A stretch of 64,000 bases of DNA from an uncultured Saprospiraceae bacterium (GCA_937959115.1 CALGAW010000007.1:62001-126000), one strand, 5' to 3'. Counted from the stretch's first letter, positions 8,012 to 16,160 are shown. The notes: generated from the letters alone by a model not told the origin. Numbers and translations are program-made.

Positions 8012-9196
8012 ATGCTGAATTTTTTCAAAAAAGCGTCAAAGTTAAATCTGTTGATCGTATTCATCAGTGTCTTCCTATTGATCGAGCTTTTTATTACAAA
8101 AAAACTATGGGTCTCGTTTGGACGGGAATTTCCGACGATCTCAGTCATTGAGCAACTTCCCTTCAACATCCCAGAATGGTTAGACTTGGGCTTGTACGTC
8201 CTAGGGATATTCTTGCTCTTGCTCATCATAATTTTGCCTAAGCGCCGATTCTTGCTCAATCTGTTTTTTGTATGGGCTGGCTTTATGGTGTTGATGGATG
8301 TCAACCGTTTACAGCCTTGGTTTTACCAATATATTCTTATGATTTGGGTAGCAGGCAACAGCTCTAAAAAATTGGAAAGTGAATCCTCCGTATTTGCCAC
8401 GATACGTCTTATTGTCATTGCGACCTATTTTTGGAGTGGCATCAATAAACTCAACATCCATTTTGGTGAGGAGGTATTTCCTTGGTTGATGAGCGGCATC
8501 CCTTGGCTACAATCACTTGGTCAGTATTCTGTATTAGGATATGGAATAGGAGTCTTTGAGATCCTGCTGGGTTTGTCCTTTTTGGCTCCTAGACTTTGGC
8601 GGTATGCAGTTCCCTTGGCTGTTGTGTTTCATTCCCTCATTTTTATTTTCTTGGGGCCGTTGGGGCATAACTGGAATATCGTGATCTGGCCTTGGAACAT
8701 TGCAATGATTGTAACCGTGATCTTGCTTTTTCCAACACGTTTTATCATTAATCCTGATTTAAAAGATCAAACTTTTTCTATACGGAGATATACTCCATTT
8801 TTTGCTATTCTTCTATTATTGGGTATTCTACCAGCTCTATCCTTCTTCAACTTATGGGACAAGCCGTTATCAATGACGATGTATTCTGGTATGAACAATG
8901 AAGTCACGTTCTATCTACCCAAAGACGAAGTAGTTTGCCTTCCTAAATACAGTGTTAAAACGGAACGAATTGTTGACGGTCTACCAGTTTACACCTTCAA
9001 TATTGACGACTGGTCGGAGGCAGAAATGGGCGTTCCTTGTTATGGCACAAGTAACATTTACAAAAGGCTCGGCAAACAACTTTGTAGCTGTATCACAAAT
9101 AAATCGCAAGCAGGACTATTGATACTCGAACCAGAAGGAAGGTGGAGCAAAGCGCTTAAGTTAGAACAACTTAAATGTAATCAGATAAACAAATAA
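8012..9196 (+). CDS. Multi-pass membrane protein, HTTM/DoxX-like
   Basis: The 394-residue protein has about eight membrane segments from residue 12 to 285, then a soluble C-terminal domain of about 105 residues with five cysteines. The motif Y-F-W-S-G-I-N-K-L-N in the fourth helix region resembles the YxxxGxxKL motif of HTTM proteins (the membrane module shared with vitamin K-dependent carboxylases) and of DoxX-like proteins. The extramembrane tail carries paired cysteines (V-C-L-P, V-P-C-Y, L-C-S-C), which might form disulfides or bind a metal. It follows bioB by 18 bases and probably depends on the bioB promoter. Function is not known; the family link is moderate. Confidence 0.6.
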   Translation: MLNFFKKASKLNLLIVFISVFLLIELFITKKLWVSFGREFPTISVIEQLPFNIPEWLDLGLYVLGIFLLLLIIILPKRRFLLNLFFVWAGFMVLMDVNRLQPWFYQYILMIWVAGNSSKKLESESSVFATIRLIVIATYFWSGINKLNIHFGEEVFPWLMSGIPWLQSLGQYSVLGYGIGVFEILLGLSFLAPRLWRYAVPLAVVFHSLIFIFLGPLGHNWNIVIWPWNIAMIVTVILLFPTRFIINPDLKDQTFSIRRYTPFFAILLLLGILPALSFFNLWDKPLSMTMYSGMNNEVTFYLPKDEVVCLPKYSVKTERIVDGLPVYTFNIDDWSEAEMGVPCYGTSNIYKRLGKQLCSCITNKSQAGLLILEPEGRWSKALKLEQLKCNQINK

Positions 9197-9360
9197 TATA
9201 AATATTTCAGTTTGGATCTTGTGCATCCAACATTTTCTTTGTATCTTACACTTGTTATTTTTTGAGTAATATTTATGTGTGCTAATTCTTCGTCTTTTTT
9301 AAGGATACTTGTTTTACCTCTTTTTATTTACTCTATATTTTTTATACTTAATTTTTTTTA

Positions 9361-9660
9361 ATGAACATTTTTGTTGCTAAACTTAACTTCGACACAAGAG
9401 AGTCCGAGTTAAAAGATGCTTTTGAGCAGTTCGGATCAGTTGATTCCGTAAAAATTATCATGGACAAATTTACAGGCCGATCTAAAGGATTTGGTTTTGT
9501 TGAAATGCCAAATGAAGACGAAGCTAGAACAGCCATTGACCAATTGAACGATAACGAATTAGACGGTCGTACTATTGTTGTTAAAGAAGCTGAACCTCGT
9601 AAGAAAAGATTTGACGACGGCGGAAGAGGAGGAAATAATAACTTCAGAAAGAGATATTAA
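9361..9660 (+). CDS. RRM-domain RNA-binding protein
   Basis: The 99-residue protein is a single RNA recognition motif: RNP2 is I-F-V-A-K-L (residues 3-8) and RNP1 is K-G-F-G-F-V-E-M (42-49). A short tail of Gly, Arg and Asn (G-G-R-G-G-N-N-N-F-R-K-R-Y) follows. Such small glycine-tailed RRM proteins are common in Bacteroidota and cyanobacteria, where several respond to cold and are thought to act as RNA chaperones. The about 160 bases before the start are strongly T-rich on the coding strand, which gives a U-rich leader where the protein could bind its own mRNA (inference). A clear terminator follows at 9687-9720, so the gene is monocistronic. Confidence 0.92.
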   Translation: MNIFVAKLNFDTRESELKDAFEQFGSVDSVKIIMDKFTGRSKGFGFVEMPNEDEARTAIDQLNDNELDGRTIVVKEAEPRKKRFDDGGRGGNNNFRKRY

Positions 9661-9686
9661 TCTTTCCTTCGTCAAGAACGATAATG

Positions 9687-9720
9687 AGATCCCTTCACTT
9701 AGTGTTGGGATCTTTTTTTT
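9687..9720 (+). terminator. Rho-independent terminator of RRM gene
   Basis: AGATCCC pairs with GGGATCT, with an inner CAC/GTG pairing around a TTA loop, followed by eight Ts. Confidence 0.88.
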
Positions 9721-9781
9721 ATAGTGTTTTTCTCCTTGTGCTATCTAGGTAATGCCTACAGCGCTGTTGGCTACCTTTCAA

Positions 9782-9828
9782 GCGCTGTACGTGAGAAAGC
9801 ATCATGTAGGCTTTCGCACTTACAGCGC
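9782..9828. repeat. Imperfect 19-base inverted repeat between convergent genes
   Basis: GCGCTGTACGTGAGAAAGC and GCTTTCGCACTTACAGCGC are reverse complements with two mismatches, with a 9-base loop. Further AGCGC-containing words lie at about 9758-9762 and 9871-9875. There is no T-run, so it is not a standard terminator, though it may protect the 3' end of the purE transcript. Confidence 0.6.
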
Positions 9829-9909
9829 CTGAGATAATAACATTCCTTTTACCTAAATAGGCATTCGCAGTTAAAGCGCTATCCTTTCAATCCGTCATCT
9901 CCTCTGAGC

Positions 9910-10368
9910 CTAGAGTTTATAGCCCATCTCCTTAAACTCCTCTAGCTTAGCGCGGATCACCTTATCTGTCATGCCCAATATTCGAGCGGCTAGTACTGCC
10001 GCGTTCCGAGCGCCTGCCTTTCCTACAGCTAACGTACCCACAGGCAACCCTGGAGGCATCTGTACGATCGAGTAAAGTGCATCTATGCCACCAGGTAATC
10101 CACCTTCTAACGGCACGCCTAACACAGGTAATTGAGTATGAGCCGCAACTACACCCGGTAATGCAGCAGCCATTCCTGCAGCAGCAATTAAGACTTTGGT
10201 GCCCGCAGCTTCTGCACCTTCAGTCAATGCAACTACCTTTTTAGGATCACGGTGCGCAGAAGCTACGTGCATTTCACAACTGATACCAAACCATTCAAGG
10301 TAACGGACAGACTCCTTCATGACTGGTTCGTCAGAAGTAGAGCCAATTAGTATTAATACTTGTGTCAT
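9910..10368 (-). CDS. purE: N5-carboxyaminoimidazole ribonucleotide mutase
   Basis: PurE moves the carboxyl group of N5-CAIR to C4 of the imidazole in purine synthesis. The 152-residue protein shows the class I features: I-G-S-T-S-D-E-P-V-M (8-17) for phosphate binding, V-A-S-A-H-R-D-P with His39 as the catalytic base, and S-I-V-Q-M-P-P-G-x-P-V-G-T near the C-terminus. In place of G-G-A-A-H-L-P-G the loop reads A-G-M-A-A-A-L-P-G, a variant also seen in other class I enzymes. It follows gpsA by 18 bases and is probably the second gene of that operon. No purK partner lies in the window. Confidence 0.93.
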   Translation of the reverse strand: MTQVLILIGSTSDEPVMKESVRYLEWFGISCEMHVASAHRDPKKVVALTEGAEAAGTKVLIAAAGMAAALPGVVAAHTQLPVLGVPLEGGLPGGIDALYSIVQMPPGLPVGTLAVGKAGARNAAVLAARILGMTDKVIRAKLEEFKEMGYKL

Positions 10369-10386
10369 TTCGAAAATTAACTTTGT

Positions 10387-11430
10387 TTATAAAAAATCTA
10401 CGTCTACTGCGTAGGGATAAGTCATAAGATATTCCATTGCTTTCTGCATCGGAAATCCTTTAAATACAATCCTGTGAAGAGTGCTCACGATCGGTGTATG
10501 TATTTTGTAATAGTCAGTAGCCTTTTGTGCAAATTTGAGTGTACGTACACCTTCAGCCACTTCATTCATATCTGCTAGGATTTCGTCAAGCGTTTCACCT
10601 TTCGCCAAGCGGTATCCAAGTGTGTAATTTCTACTTTTTATACTAGAGGCTGTGGCCACTAAATCAGCCATTCCTGCTACACCAAGGAATGCATGTGTAT
10701 CAGCGCCCATGGCTCGCCCTAGGTGTATCATTTCAATCAATCCACGGTTGATTAGTAAAGCCCAAATGTTTTGTCCCATACCAAGGCCACTCAGCATACC
10801 AGAACCGATTGCTATTATATTTTTAAGTGCGCCTGCGATCTCTGCTCCAGTTATATCATGAGATCCATATACTTGAAACCGTTTGCTTCGCAGTGCGTCT
10901 TGTCCTGCCTTTATGACTTCAGAAAACCGACTTGCGACGACTGTTGCTGTGGGCTGTCCAGACATGATCTCAGCGGATAAGTTGGGTCCTGACAAACACC
11001 CCACTCTTCGGACTGCACTTTCTTGGATGATCACCTCACTCATCGTGTGAATGCTCGTCCGCACATCCCTTACAATGGATTGGTCAATTTCCATGTTGTC
11101 CAGGCCTTTTGTACCGTGAATCAGAAGGTGGTAGGGTCTGAGGTGCGGACTGAGATCTCGCATCATTTCTCTAAAATTTCCAGAAGAAACAATAGGAAAA
11201 ATCAATGTACAGTTTTTGGCTACTTCCTCCATGCTTTTTGTAGCACGAATTCGTTCCGAGAGCATAAGTCCTCTATGTGTGTGTTGGTCATTGATTGATT
11301 TCAAAATAGCATCGCGCCTTGTGTATAACAACACATCTCTGTTCTCTGCAAGTAAATTGGCAATGGCTGTACCGAAACTACCACTACCGATGACACCAAC
11401 GGGGATATTATGTTCTTCTGTGTTTGACAT
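10387..11430 (-). CDS. gpsA: NAD(P)-dependent glycerol-3-phosphate dehydrogenase
   Basis: GpsA reduces dihydroxyacetone phosphate to sn-glycerol-3-phosphate, the backbone for phospholipids. The 347-residue form starting at 11430 has the Rossmann motif G-S-G-S-F-G (15-20), I-H-G-T-K-G-L, L-S-G-P-N-L-S-A-E-I, and the C-terminal A-L-K-N-I-I-A-I-G-S-G and N-Y-T-L-G-Y-R-L motifs. A longer frame opens at 11463, but the promoter -7 box at 11448-11455 lies inside that extension, so the ATG at 11430 must be the true start. This leaves a leader of only about 10 bases. purE follows 18 bases downstream. Confidence 0.95.
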   Translation of the reverse strand: MSNTEEHNIPVGVIGSGSFGTAIANLLAENRDVLLYTRRDAILKSINDQHTHRGLMLSERIRATKSMEEVAKNCTLIFPIVSSGNFREMMRDLSPHLRPYHLLIHGTKGLDNMEIDQSIVRDVRTSIHTMSEVIIQESAVRRVGCLSGPNLSAEIMSGQPTATVVASRFSEVIKAGQDALRSKRFQVYGSHDITGAEIAGALKNIIAIGSGMLSGLGMGQNIWALLINRGLIEMIHLGRAMGADTHAFLGVAGMADLVATASSIKSRNYTLGYRLAKGETLDEILADMNEVAEGVRTLKFAQKATDYYKIHTPIVSTLHRIVFKGFPMQKAMEYLMTYPYAVDVDFL

Positions 11431-11447
11431 GCGTGTGTATTGCTTTG

Positions 11448-11478
11448 CAAAAGTACAAAACAATGGACAATGAACAAT
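11448..11478 (-). promoter_or_regulatory. gpsA promoter, TTG-N19-TACTTTTG
   Basis: On the minus strand TACTTTTG (11448-11455) is preceded by 19 bases and then ATTG. Transcription should start about 10 bases before the ATG at 11430, which rules out the upstream in-frame start. Confidence 0.65.
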
Positions 11479-11759
11479 TAATAATGAACAATTAATAATT
11501 CATTGGCTGTTGCTTGTTAAGGAAATCTTAAAAAAATAGCTTATTACCACAATATGTAATATAATTTCCCGTTTTAAGATTGAATGGATACAAATTCTGC
11601 TGGCTTAGAATCTATCTCCAATTCATTTCGCTACTTCAATTGTAACTTACATTATTATTTGTCTCTACTTACTTCTCTTAGAGTGACTTCCTGCAATTCA
11701 GTTTAACGGATTCGCCTGCACAGAAGACAGTTGAGCTATAGAGCACGAATAGGCAACGT

Positions 11760-11897
11760 ATGATACAAAAGCAGTTAACAGATGGCGAAATACAATTGCC
11801 GGAGTTGCCTAGGTTGCTACAGTTACCGATTGACGTAAGCCAGTTATGCAGAATTAAACAACCCCGAGTTACCTATGACGAGTGGCCTGAAACCTGA
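11760..11897 (+). CDS. Possible 45-residue small protein, unknown
   Basis: An ATG-started frame of 45 codons begins I-Q-K-Q-L-T-D-G-E and ends Y-D-E-W-P-E-T, with the stop codon inside the first arm of the terminator at 11886-11926. The peptide is leucine- and proline-rich in the middle (L-P-E-L-P-R-L-L-Q-L-P) and has no signal or membrane segment. The base composition here is richer in G and C than the flanks, closer to that of coding DNA. No ribosome-binding site or promoter box is clear. It could equally be a non-coding RNA ending in this terminator. Confidence 0.25.
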   Translation: MIQKQLTDGEIQLPELPRLLQLPIDVSQLCRIKQPRVTYDEWPET

Positions 11898-11926
11898 TTC
11901 CTCCAAATCGGTTTTGGGCTTTTTTA
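11886..11926 (+). terminator. Strong orphan terminator
   Basis: CCTGAAACC pairs with GGTTTTGGG (9 pairs), with an inner GATT/AATC pairing and a 6-base loop, followed by CTTTTTT. It implies a transcript coming from 11464-11885 on the + strand. Confidence 0.8.
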
Positions 11927-12147
11927 TTGGTAAGTTATGAATGCTGCTAGGTGATAATCGGAAAAGTTAATTATGAGATGATAATGGTTTACTGGATTTT
12001 GGCTTATTGTCTAGGAAGAGAATGCTAGTGATAATAATGAATCGGAGCATGGTTTATTACAAAGTAATTTGTCTCATTTATATAAACGAACATTCATTAA
12101 GAATAGTTGGTAGCTGAAGTTTAAATCAGACCTTAGTTGTTTATCTC

Positions 12148-12801
12148 CTAGTTATGACATAACTCATGCTTGACAACCAAAAGATCATAGTCTACAATGA
12201 CTACCTCTCCACCGATTTTTGCTGCATCTTTGTGCCACAAGAATACACAATTGCCTCCCATTACAGCATTAAATGCAGCTGGGTCTAGTTTCTCTTTTAG
12301 TTTTTTTCTGGCTCGATGCAGTCGGACTTTAACATTACTTGTAGAAAGATCAAATTGAAGGGCGATGTCTTTGACTGATTTGTCTTCGAAGTAATGCTGT
12401 TGAATAATAGTGCGTTGTAGTTCTGACAATTCGTTTACGGCTAGGTGCAGTCGGTATTTTAAAAATGGAAGGAGTTCGGGATCGTCTTCGTCGGTTACTT
12501 GCTCAGGAATTGTGTCTTCAAAGTCTATCGGGAGTCGTTTTTTATTTCTTAGGTAGTTGTTACAGACATTTCGGACGATCCCTGAAAGCCACCCTTTAAA
12601 TGCTTTTTTGTCTTTTAGTTTATGGAGATTTTTAAAGGCTTCTATGAGTGCTTCTTGAGTTAGATCTTTTGCGATTTCCCGATCTTCGACATGGAAAAAA
12701 GCTTTATTTAAACAAAACGTGTAGTAATTTGCAGTGAGTTGATCAAAAGCCGAGGTATCGCCTTCTAAAAATCGACTCACCAGCTGCGTCGTATTATCCA
12801 T
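12148..12801 (-). CDS. ECF-type RNA polymerase sigma factor with C-terminal extension
   Basis: The 217-residue protein has sigma region 2 (about residues 20-90, with D-L-T-Q-E-A-L-I-E-A-F and F-K-G-W-L-S-G-I-V-R-N) and region 4 (about 118-170, with V-K-D-I-A-L-Q-F-D-L-S-T-S-N-V-K-V-R-L-H-R-A-R). These direct RNA polymerase to alternative promoters. The last about 45 residues form an extension beyond region 4, with C-V-F-L-W-H and the ending H-E-L-C-H-N. This small Cys/His set could bind a metal or an anti-sigma partner, but that is inference. No anti-sigma gene is adjacent: the neighbours are the gap at 11464-12147 and a divergent DUF4249 lipoprotein. Confidence 0.88.
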   Translation of the reverse strand: MDNTTQLVSRFLEGDTSAFDQLTANYYTFCLNKAFFHVEDREIAKDLTQEALIEAFKNLHKLKDKKAFKGWLSGIVRNVCNNYLRNKKRLPIDFEDTIPEQVTDEDDPELLPFLKYRLHLAVNELSELQRTIIQQHYFEDKSVKDIALQFDLSTSNVKVRLHRARKKLKEKLDPAAFNAVMGGNCVFLWHKDAAKIGGEVVIVDYDLLVVKHELCHN

Positions 12802-12965
12802 ATGATTACAGTTTTTATTAAACCTGAATATTTATTTTTTCAAGAATGCACAACATTTTGAGCATTCACTAGGTTTAAGTGGTGAATTAGGCAGATAAGG
12901 TTACATGTAAAAACAAAATTCTAGAAAAAAAGTTCCCGTTGCCAGTTCCAATTTCAATTTTTATT

Positions 12966-12973
12966 TAAATTTG
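12966..12973 (+). promoter_or_regulatory. Promoter -7 element (TAAATTTG) for DUF4249 gene
   Basis: A perfect TAnnTTTG box ends 17 bases before the ATG at 12991, giving a leader of about 10 bases. No TTTG box is seen at the ideal distance. Confidence 0.5.
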
Positions 12974-12990
12974 TATTCTAATTCACTCAA

Positions 12991-13926
12991 ATGCAATACT
13001 TAAGGTTTATCATTTTTTTTCTCGTTATTTTCGTTTTTTCGAGCTGTGAAACCGAATATATTCCTGATATCAGTAATGAAAATCCTGAAATTGTAGTCGA
13101 GGGCTTCATTGAAGCGGGCCCAAATGCTTCACCGCCTTATGTTATTCTAACACGTACTTCTCCATTTTTTTCAACAATAGATGCAAATAAAATCGATGAA
13201 CTGTTTGTCCATGATGCTGTCATAACGGTCACCGACGGAACCAACACGACAGAACTCATTGAGCTATGTCTTAATGACTTAACGCCTAGTCAGCAACAGC
13301 TTGCAGCGGAATTCCTAGGGCTGGGCAATGACTCTATAGGTATCAATATCTGTATTTACATAGAGCAATCACTTACTCCGATCCTTGTTCAACCGGGTTC
13401 TACATACGATTTACGCATTGAAGTTGAAGACAAGGTCATTACCGCTTCGACTACAGTTCCATTTCCTGCGCCACTCGACTCTTTAAGCTACTTAGATTTG
13501 CCCGATCCTGCGAACGATTCGCTAGTAGAACTGCGTTGTTTTTTTAGTGATCCGCCAGAGACTAACTACTATCGTTACTTCACAAAGCGCAACAGTGATC
13601 CGTTGTATCCTGGCTTGGCTTCTGTAATTGATGATGTTTTGTTTAACAGCCAACAATTTGAATTTCCGCTAACAGCAGGTCAGTCGCGAACAGAACAAAT
13701 CGACATTAATACATACGGTTATTTCTGGAAAGGTGATACCATTTTAATCAAATGGTCAACGATTGATGAAGCGCATTATCAGTTTTGGTCTACGCTGGAG
13801 TACAATACGTCTTCTGATGGCCCGTTTACCTCTTTTACTAAGGTCGCTACTAATATAGAAGGAGGCATTGGTATTTGGGGAGGATATGGCTCCTCAGAGC
13901 ATATAATAATTGTGCCACCGCTATAG
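12991..13926 (+). CDS. DUF4249 surface lipoprotein
   Basis: The 311-residue protein has a lipoprotein signal with the lipobox F-S-S-C (Cys19) followed by acidic residues (C-E-T-E), as in Bacteroidota lipoproteins exported to the cell surface. The start of the mature protein, N-P-E-I-V-V-E-G-F-I-E, is a hallmark of DUF4249. The rest is beta-rich with a carboxypeptidase-regulatory-like feel. DUF4249 lipoproteins usually sit beside a TonB-dependent receptor and may act as its lid or binding partner; here no receptor is adjacent, so this is an orphan copy. It has its own promoter box at 12966. Confidence 0.82.
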   Translation: MQYLRFIIFFLVIFVFSSCETEYIPDISNENPEIVVEGFIEAGPNASPPYVILTRTSPFFSTIDANKIDELFVHDAVITVTDGTNTTELIELCLNDLTPSQQQLAAEFLGLGNDSIGINICIYIEQSLTPILVQPGSTYDLRIEVEDKVITASTTVPFPAPLDSLSYLDLPDPANDSLVELRCFFSDPPETNYYRYFTKRNSDPLYPGLASVIDDVLFNSQQFEFPLTAGQSRTEQIDINTYGYFWKGDTILIKWSTIDEAHYQFWSTLEYNTSSDGPFTSFTKVATNIEGGIGIWGGYGSSEHIIIVPPL

Positions 13927-13971
13927 CCTGTATTATGCAATAGGAATCAACTTTTGGGTTCAAACTACTTT

Positions 13972-14005
13972 AAAAAAAAGACCCATCAATTTACATTGAC
14001 AGGCC
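13972..14005 (-). terminator. Terminator of the cold-shock protein gene
   Basis: On the minus strand GGCCTGTCAA pairs with TTGATGGGTC (10 pairs, several G-U) around a 6-base loop, followed by eight Ts. The G-U pairs become mismatches on the + strand, so it works in one direction. Confidence 0.78.
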
Positions 14006-14032
14006 ATATAAGTTAGAAATTAAATGCTTGTA

Positions 14033-14227
14033 CTATACCAATTCGACATTTACTGCATTTAATCCTTTTCTTCCTTCCTCGACTTCATATGAGACCTTGT
14101 CTCCTTCTGTAATTGATCCAACATTTAGTCCATTTACATGAACAAAAACATCTTTTCCACCATCGTCTGGTGTGATAAATCCGAATCCTTTAGAGTCGTT
14201 GAAAAATTTTACTGTACCGTTATTCAT
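14033..14227 (-). CDS. Cold-shock domain protein (CspA family)
   Basis: The 64-residue protein is a single cold-shock domain with G-T-V-K-F-F-N at the start, RNP1 K-G-F-G-F-I (13-18) and RNP2 V-F-V-H-V (27-31). It binds single-stranded RNA and DNA and acts as an RNA chaperone in the cytoplasm. A longer frame extends upstream to 14281, but homologues begin at M-N-N-G-T-V-K-F-F, so the ATG at 14227 is chosen. The extra upstream bases then belong to a leader, as is usual for Csp mRNAs. It is followed by a one-way terminator at 13972-14005. Confidence 0.95.
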   Translation of the reverse strand: MNNGTVKFFNDSKGFGFITPDDGGKDVFVHVNGLNVGSITEGDKVSYEVEEGRKGLNAVNVELV

Positions 14228-14509
14228 TATTAAAAATATAAATTGTAATCTGGCGAGGTATAAACTTAATACCACTACCATTAAATTTAGAACATATGCA
14301 CGGAGATAAAAGTTCCCAGTTTTCGTTATTTATTTAAATTTATTTTCAACGGACTATTTGTCAATGAGTTAGAAAGGATTTTATTTAGGATTGTTATCTC
14401 TTTGCCGACCTTAAATCGTCTTGATTTACAACGTAAGTTAGTACGTATGCTTAAAGTTGAAGGTTCTAATTCGCTTAAACTTTGGATTTTACGAATTTTT
14501 CTGCAAAAC

Positions 14510-15265
14510 TTAGGGACTTTTTCTTTTCTTTCTATTCATTGCAATGAATTTAGCATATTCAAATCCATTTTTTTGGAACCTACCATATTTCTTATAGCCT
14601 AAACTTTCAGAAGCTGCGTCTCCATATAAAAAATTGAAGATTAAGTCATATTCTTCAGCGTTTCGATTCTCTAGATAATAAGCTTGGATTGAGTCATACA
14701 GTAGTTTGTCCTTAATCTCCTCATTTAAGGTATTCATGAAAACGAATATTTCCTGTTCAACATGGTCTTCAAGTGTTGTTGGATTAGGGTTGCTCAACCG
14801 GTAGATCGTACGGTTTAAAAACTCTTTTGTTCGTCTTTGAATGATCGTAGTACTAAACACTTCACCAGACCAAAAGTAAGGAGCGCAAAAGTTACGATTT
14901 ACTAAAGCATTTAAGTTGAATTTGCTATGATAGTCGCTCGTATAAAAATTTGTCCATCCACCTTTCAGATCGTCAGCTAAATTTAGAACAACTTCAATCG
15001 TTTTTTCCTTACTTAGAACATTATTTTCATTGAATTCATTTATAATCTCTTCCATAAGTGCTTCTGCATTCAATGCTTCCAATTCTTCTATTTTTTCAAT
15101 AATGTGCGCCTTAGCCATTGGATTATAACCTGCAATCGGTAGTTTCAAATCATCCTTGCTATCTCCTTGTAGCATTGAGATATACTCCTTAAATCGAGCT
15201 GGAGAGATTGGTTTTTGATAGAATTCCTTAATTTCAGATAGAATTGGTCTTAGTTTAAATTTCAT
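14510..15265 (-). CDS. Conserved-looking cytoplasmic protein, unknown function
   Basis: This 251-residue protein is not recognised. It has no signal peptide or membrane segment and is rich in charged residues. Residues 1-100 look helical (E-I-K-E-F-Y-Q-K, K-I-E-E-L-E-A-L-N-A-E); a central part has aromatic clusters (G-G-W-T-N-F-Y-T, C-A-P-Y-F-W-S-G-E-V-F), and the C-terminus is basic (N-R-K-K-R-K-S-P). It starts 25 bases after the end of rlmF and runs the same way, so it is probably the third gene of the prenyltransferase-rlmF operon. No function can be deduced from this context. Confidence 0.7.
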   Translation of the reverse strand: MKFKLRPILSEIKEFYQKPISPARFKEYISMLQGDSKDDLKLPIAGYNPMAKAHIIEKIEELEALNAEALMEEIINEFNENNVLSKEKTIEVVLNLADDLKGGWTNFYTSDYHSKFNLNALVNRNFCAPYFWSGEVFSTTIIQRRTKEFLNRTIYRLSNPNPTTLEDHVEQEIFVFMNTLNEEIKDKLLYDSIQAYYLENRNAEEYDLIFNFLYGDAASESLGYKKYGRFQKNGFEYAKFIAMNRKKRKSP

Positions 15266-15290
15266 TGTATTCGACTAAATAACGACTTCG

Positions 15291-16160
15291 TTAATCTTTA
15301 AAACTCCAAGCAATTATTCTTCTTATTTTATTTCCTCGCTGTAGCGGAATGACCTCCACCCTAGCCCCAACAGCATCCAGTAAACCCATGATCTGATCCA
15401 AGTTCCCCCCTTTCGATACCAATACCGTAAACCAACCACAGCAATCAGCAAACTGCACGCTTTCCTCAATCAACTTCGAGATAAACTGAAACTCGCCACC
15501 AGCACACCACAATTCATTAGAAACACCAGAAAAACTGGAAACAGTACCACTTGCATTCTTATAATTCAATCGTCGTCGAGTAGCAGCACTCGCCTCTTCC
15601 GCTGAAGCATAGAAAGGCGGATTGCAGATGGTTAAATCAAAGAACTCTGACTCTTTTATCACACCCAAGAAAATCTGCTCAGGGTTTTGCTGATGGCGAA
15701 TGACAATGGCACGGTTCAACTCATTGGCAACCACAATGTGCCTAGCTGACTCCACCGCATTTTTATTGATATCTGAGCCAACAAACTGCCAATTATATCC
15801 CATATGTCCTATCAAGGGATAAATACAGTTAGCACCTACCCCAATATCAAGACATCGGATTTGTTTAATCTGGTTTTCTAGTAACGGAGCAACTGCAGAC
15901 AGATAATCCGCTCTGCTAGGAACGGGAGGACAGAGAAACTGATCTGGGAAATCCCAGAACTCAATATTGTAATGCTCCTTGAGCAGAACACGGTTAAACA
16001 CTTTCACTGCAAGGGGATTAAAGAAGTCGAGGCTAATACGGTCTTGCCTATTTTTAATTAGAAACGGTTGTAGCTGTGGGTGGTCTGAAGCCAACTGACT
16101 AAAGTCGTGCGGTTCACTGAACGGATTAGCGTAGGATTGACTTGAGGACTGATGATTCAT
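15291..16160 (-). CDS. rlmF: 23S rRNA (adenine-1618-N6)-methyltransferase
   Basis: RlmF methylates N6 of A1618 in 23S rRNA using S-adenosylmethionine. The 289-residue protein has the SAM-binding strand C-L-D-I-G-V-G-A-N-C-I-Y-P, then G-S-D-I-N, and the catalytic N-P-P-F motif (T-I-C-N-P-P-F-Y) typical of N6-adenine methyltransferases. The N-terminal part carries the RlmF signature around F-N-P-L-A-V-K-V-F-N. The open frame runs 59 codons further upstream into the preceding gene, but that part has no family resemblance. The ATG at 16160, 8 bases after the prenyltransferase stop, is the likely start. Confidence 0.9.
   Translation of the reverse strand: MNHQSSSQSYANPFSEPHDFSQLASDHPQLQPFLIKNRQDRISLDFFNPLAVKVFNRVLLKEHYNIEFWDFPDQFLCPPVPSRADYLSAVAPLLENQIKQIRCLDIGVGANCIYPLIGHMGYNWQFVGSDINKNAVESARHIVVANELNRAIVIRHQQNPEQIFLGVIKESEFFDLTICNPPFYASAEEASAATRRRLNYKNASGTVSSFSGVSNELWCAGGEFQFISKLIEESVQFADCCGWFTVLVSKGGNLDQIMGLLDAVGARVEVIPLQRGNKIRRIIAWSFKD

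Larger units (their letters stand above)
11464..12147. other. 684-base gap with AT repeats, a possible tiny gene and an orphan terminator
   Basis: The gap starts with short direct repeats of AACAATTAATAATG type (11470-11500). Bases 11700-11890 are less AT-rich than the rest and end in a strong + strand terminator (11886-11926) although no long gene precedes it. Bases 11930-12147 show nothing. The region does not match tmRNA, RNase P RNA or SRP RNA as far as can be judged by eye. Confidence 0.6.

Noticed and set aside
9910-10368. PurE loop A-G-M-A-A-A-L-P-G as a broken active site
   Set aside because: The catalytic His39 and phosphate motifs are intact, and this loop variant is known in other class I PurE enzymes.
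11431-11463. Longer N-terminus for gpsA
   Set aside because: The promoter -7 box lies inside this extension, so it cannot be in the mRNA made from that promoter.
11464-11930. tmRNA, RNase P RNA or SRP RNA in the gap
   Set aside because: No CCA-type tRNA-like ends, no GAGGAAAGTCC-type core and no SRP hairpin were seen.
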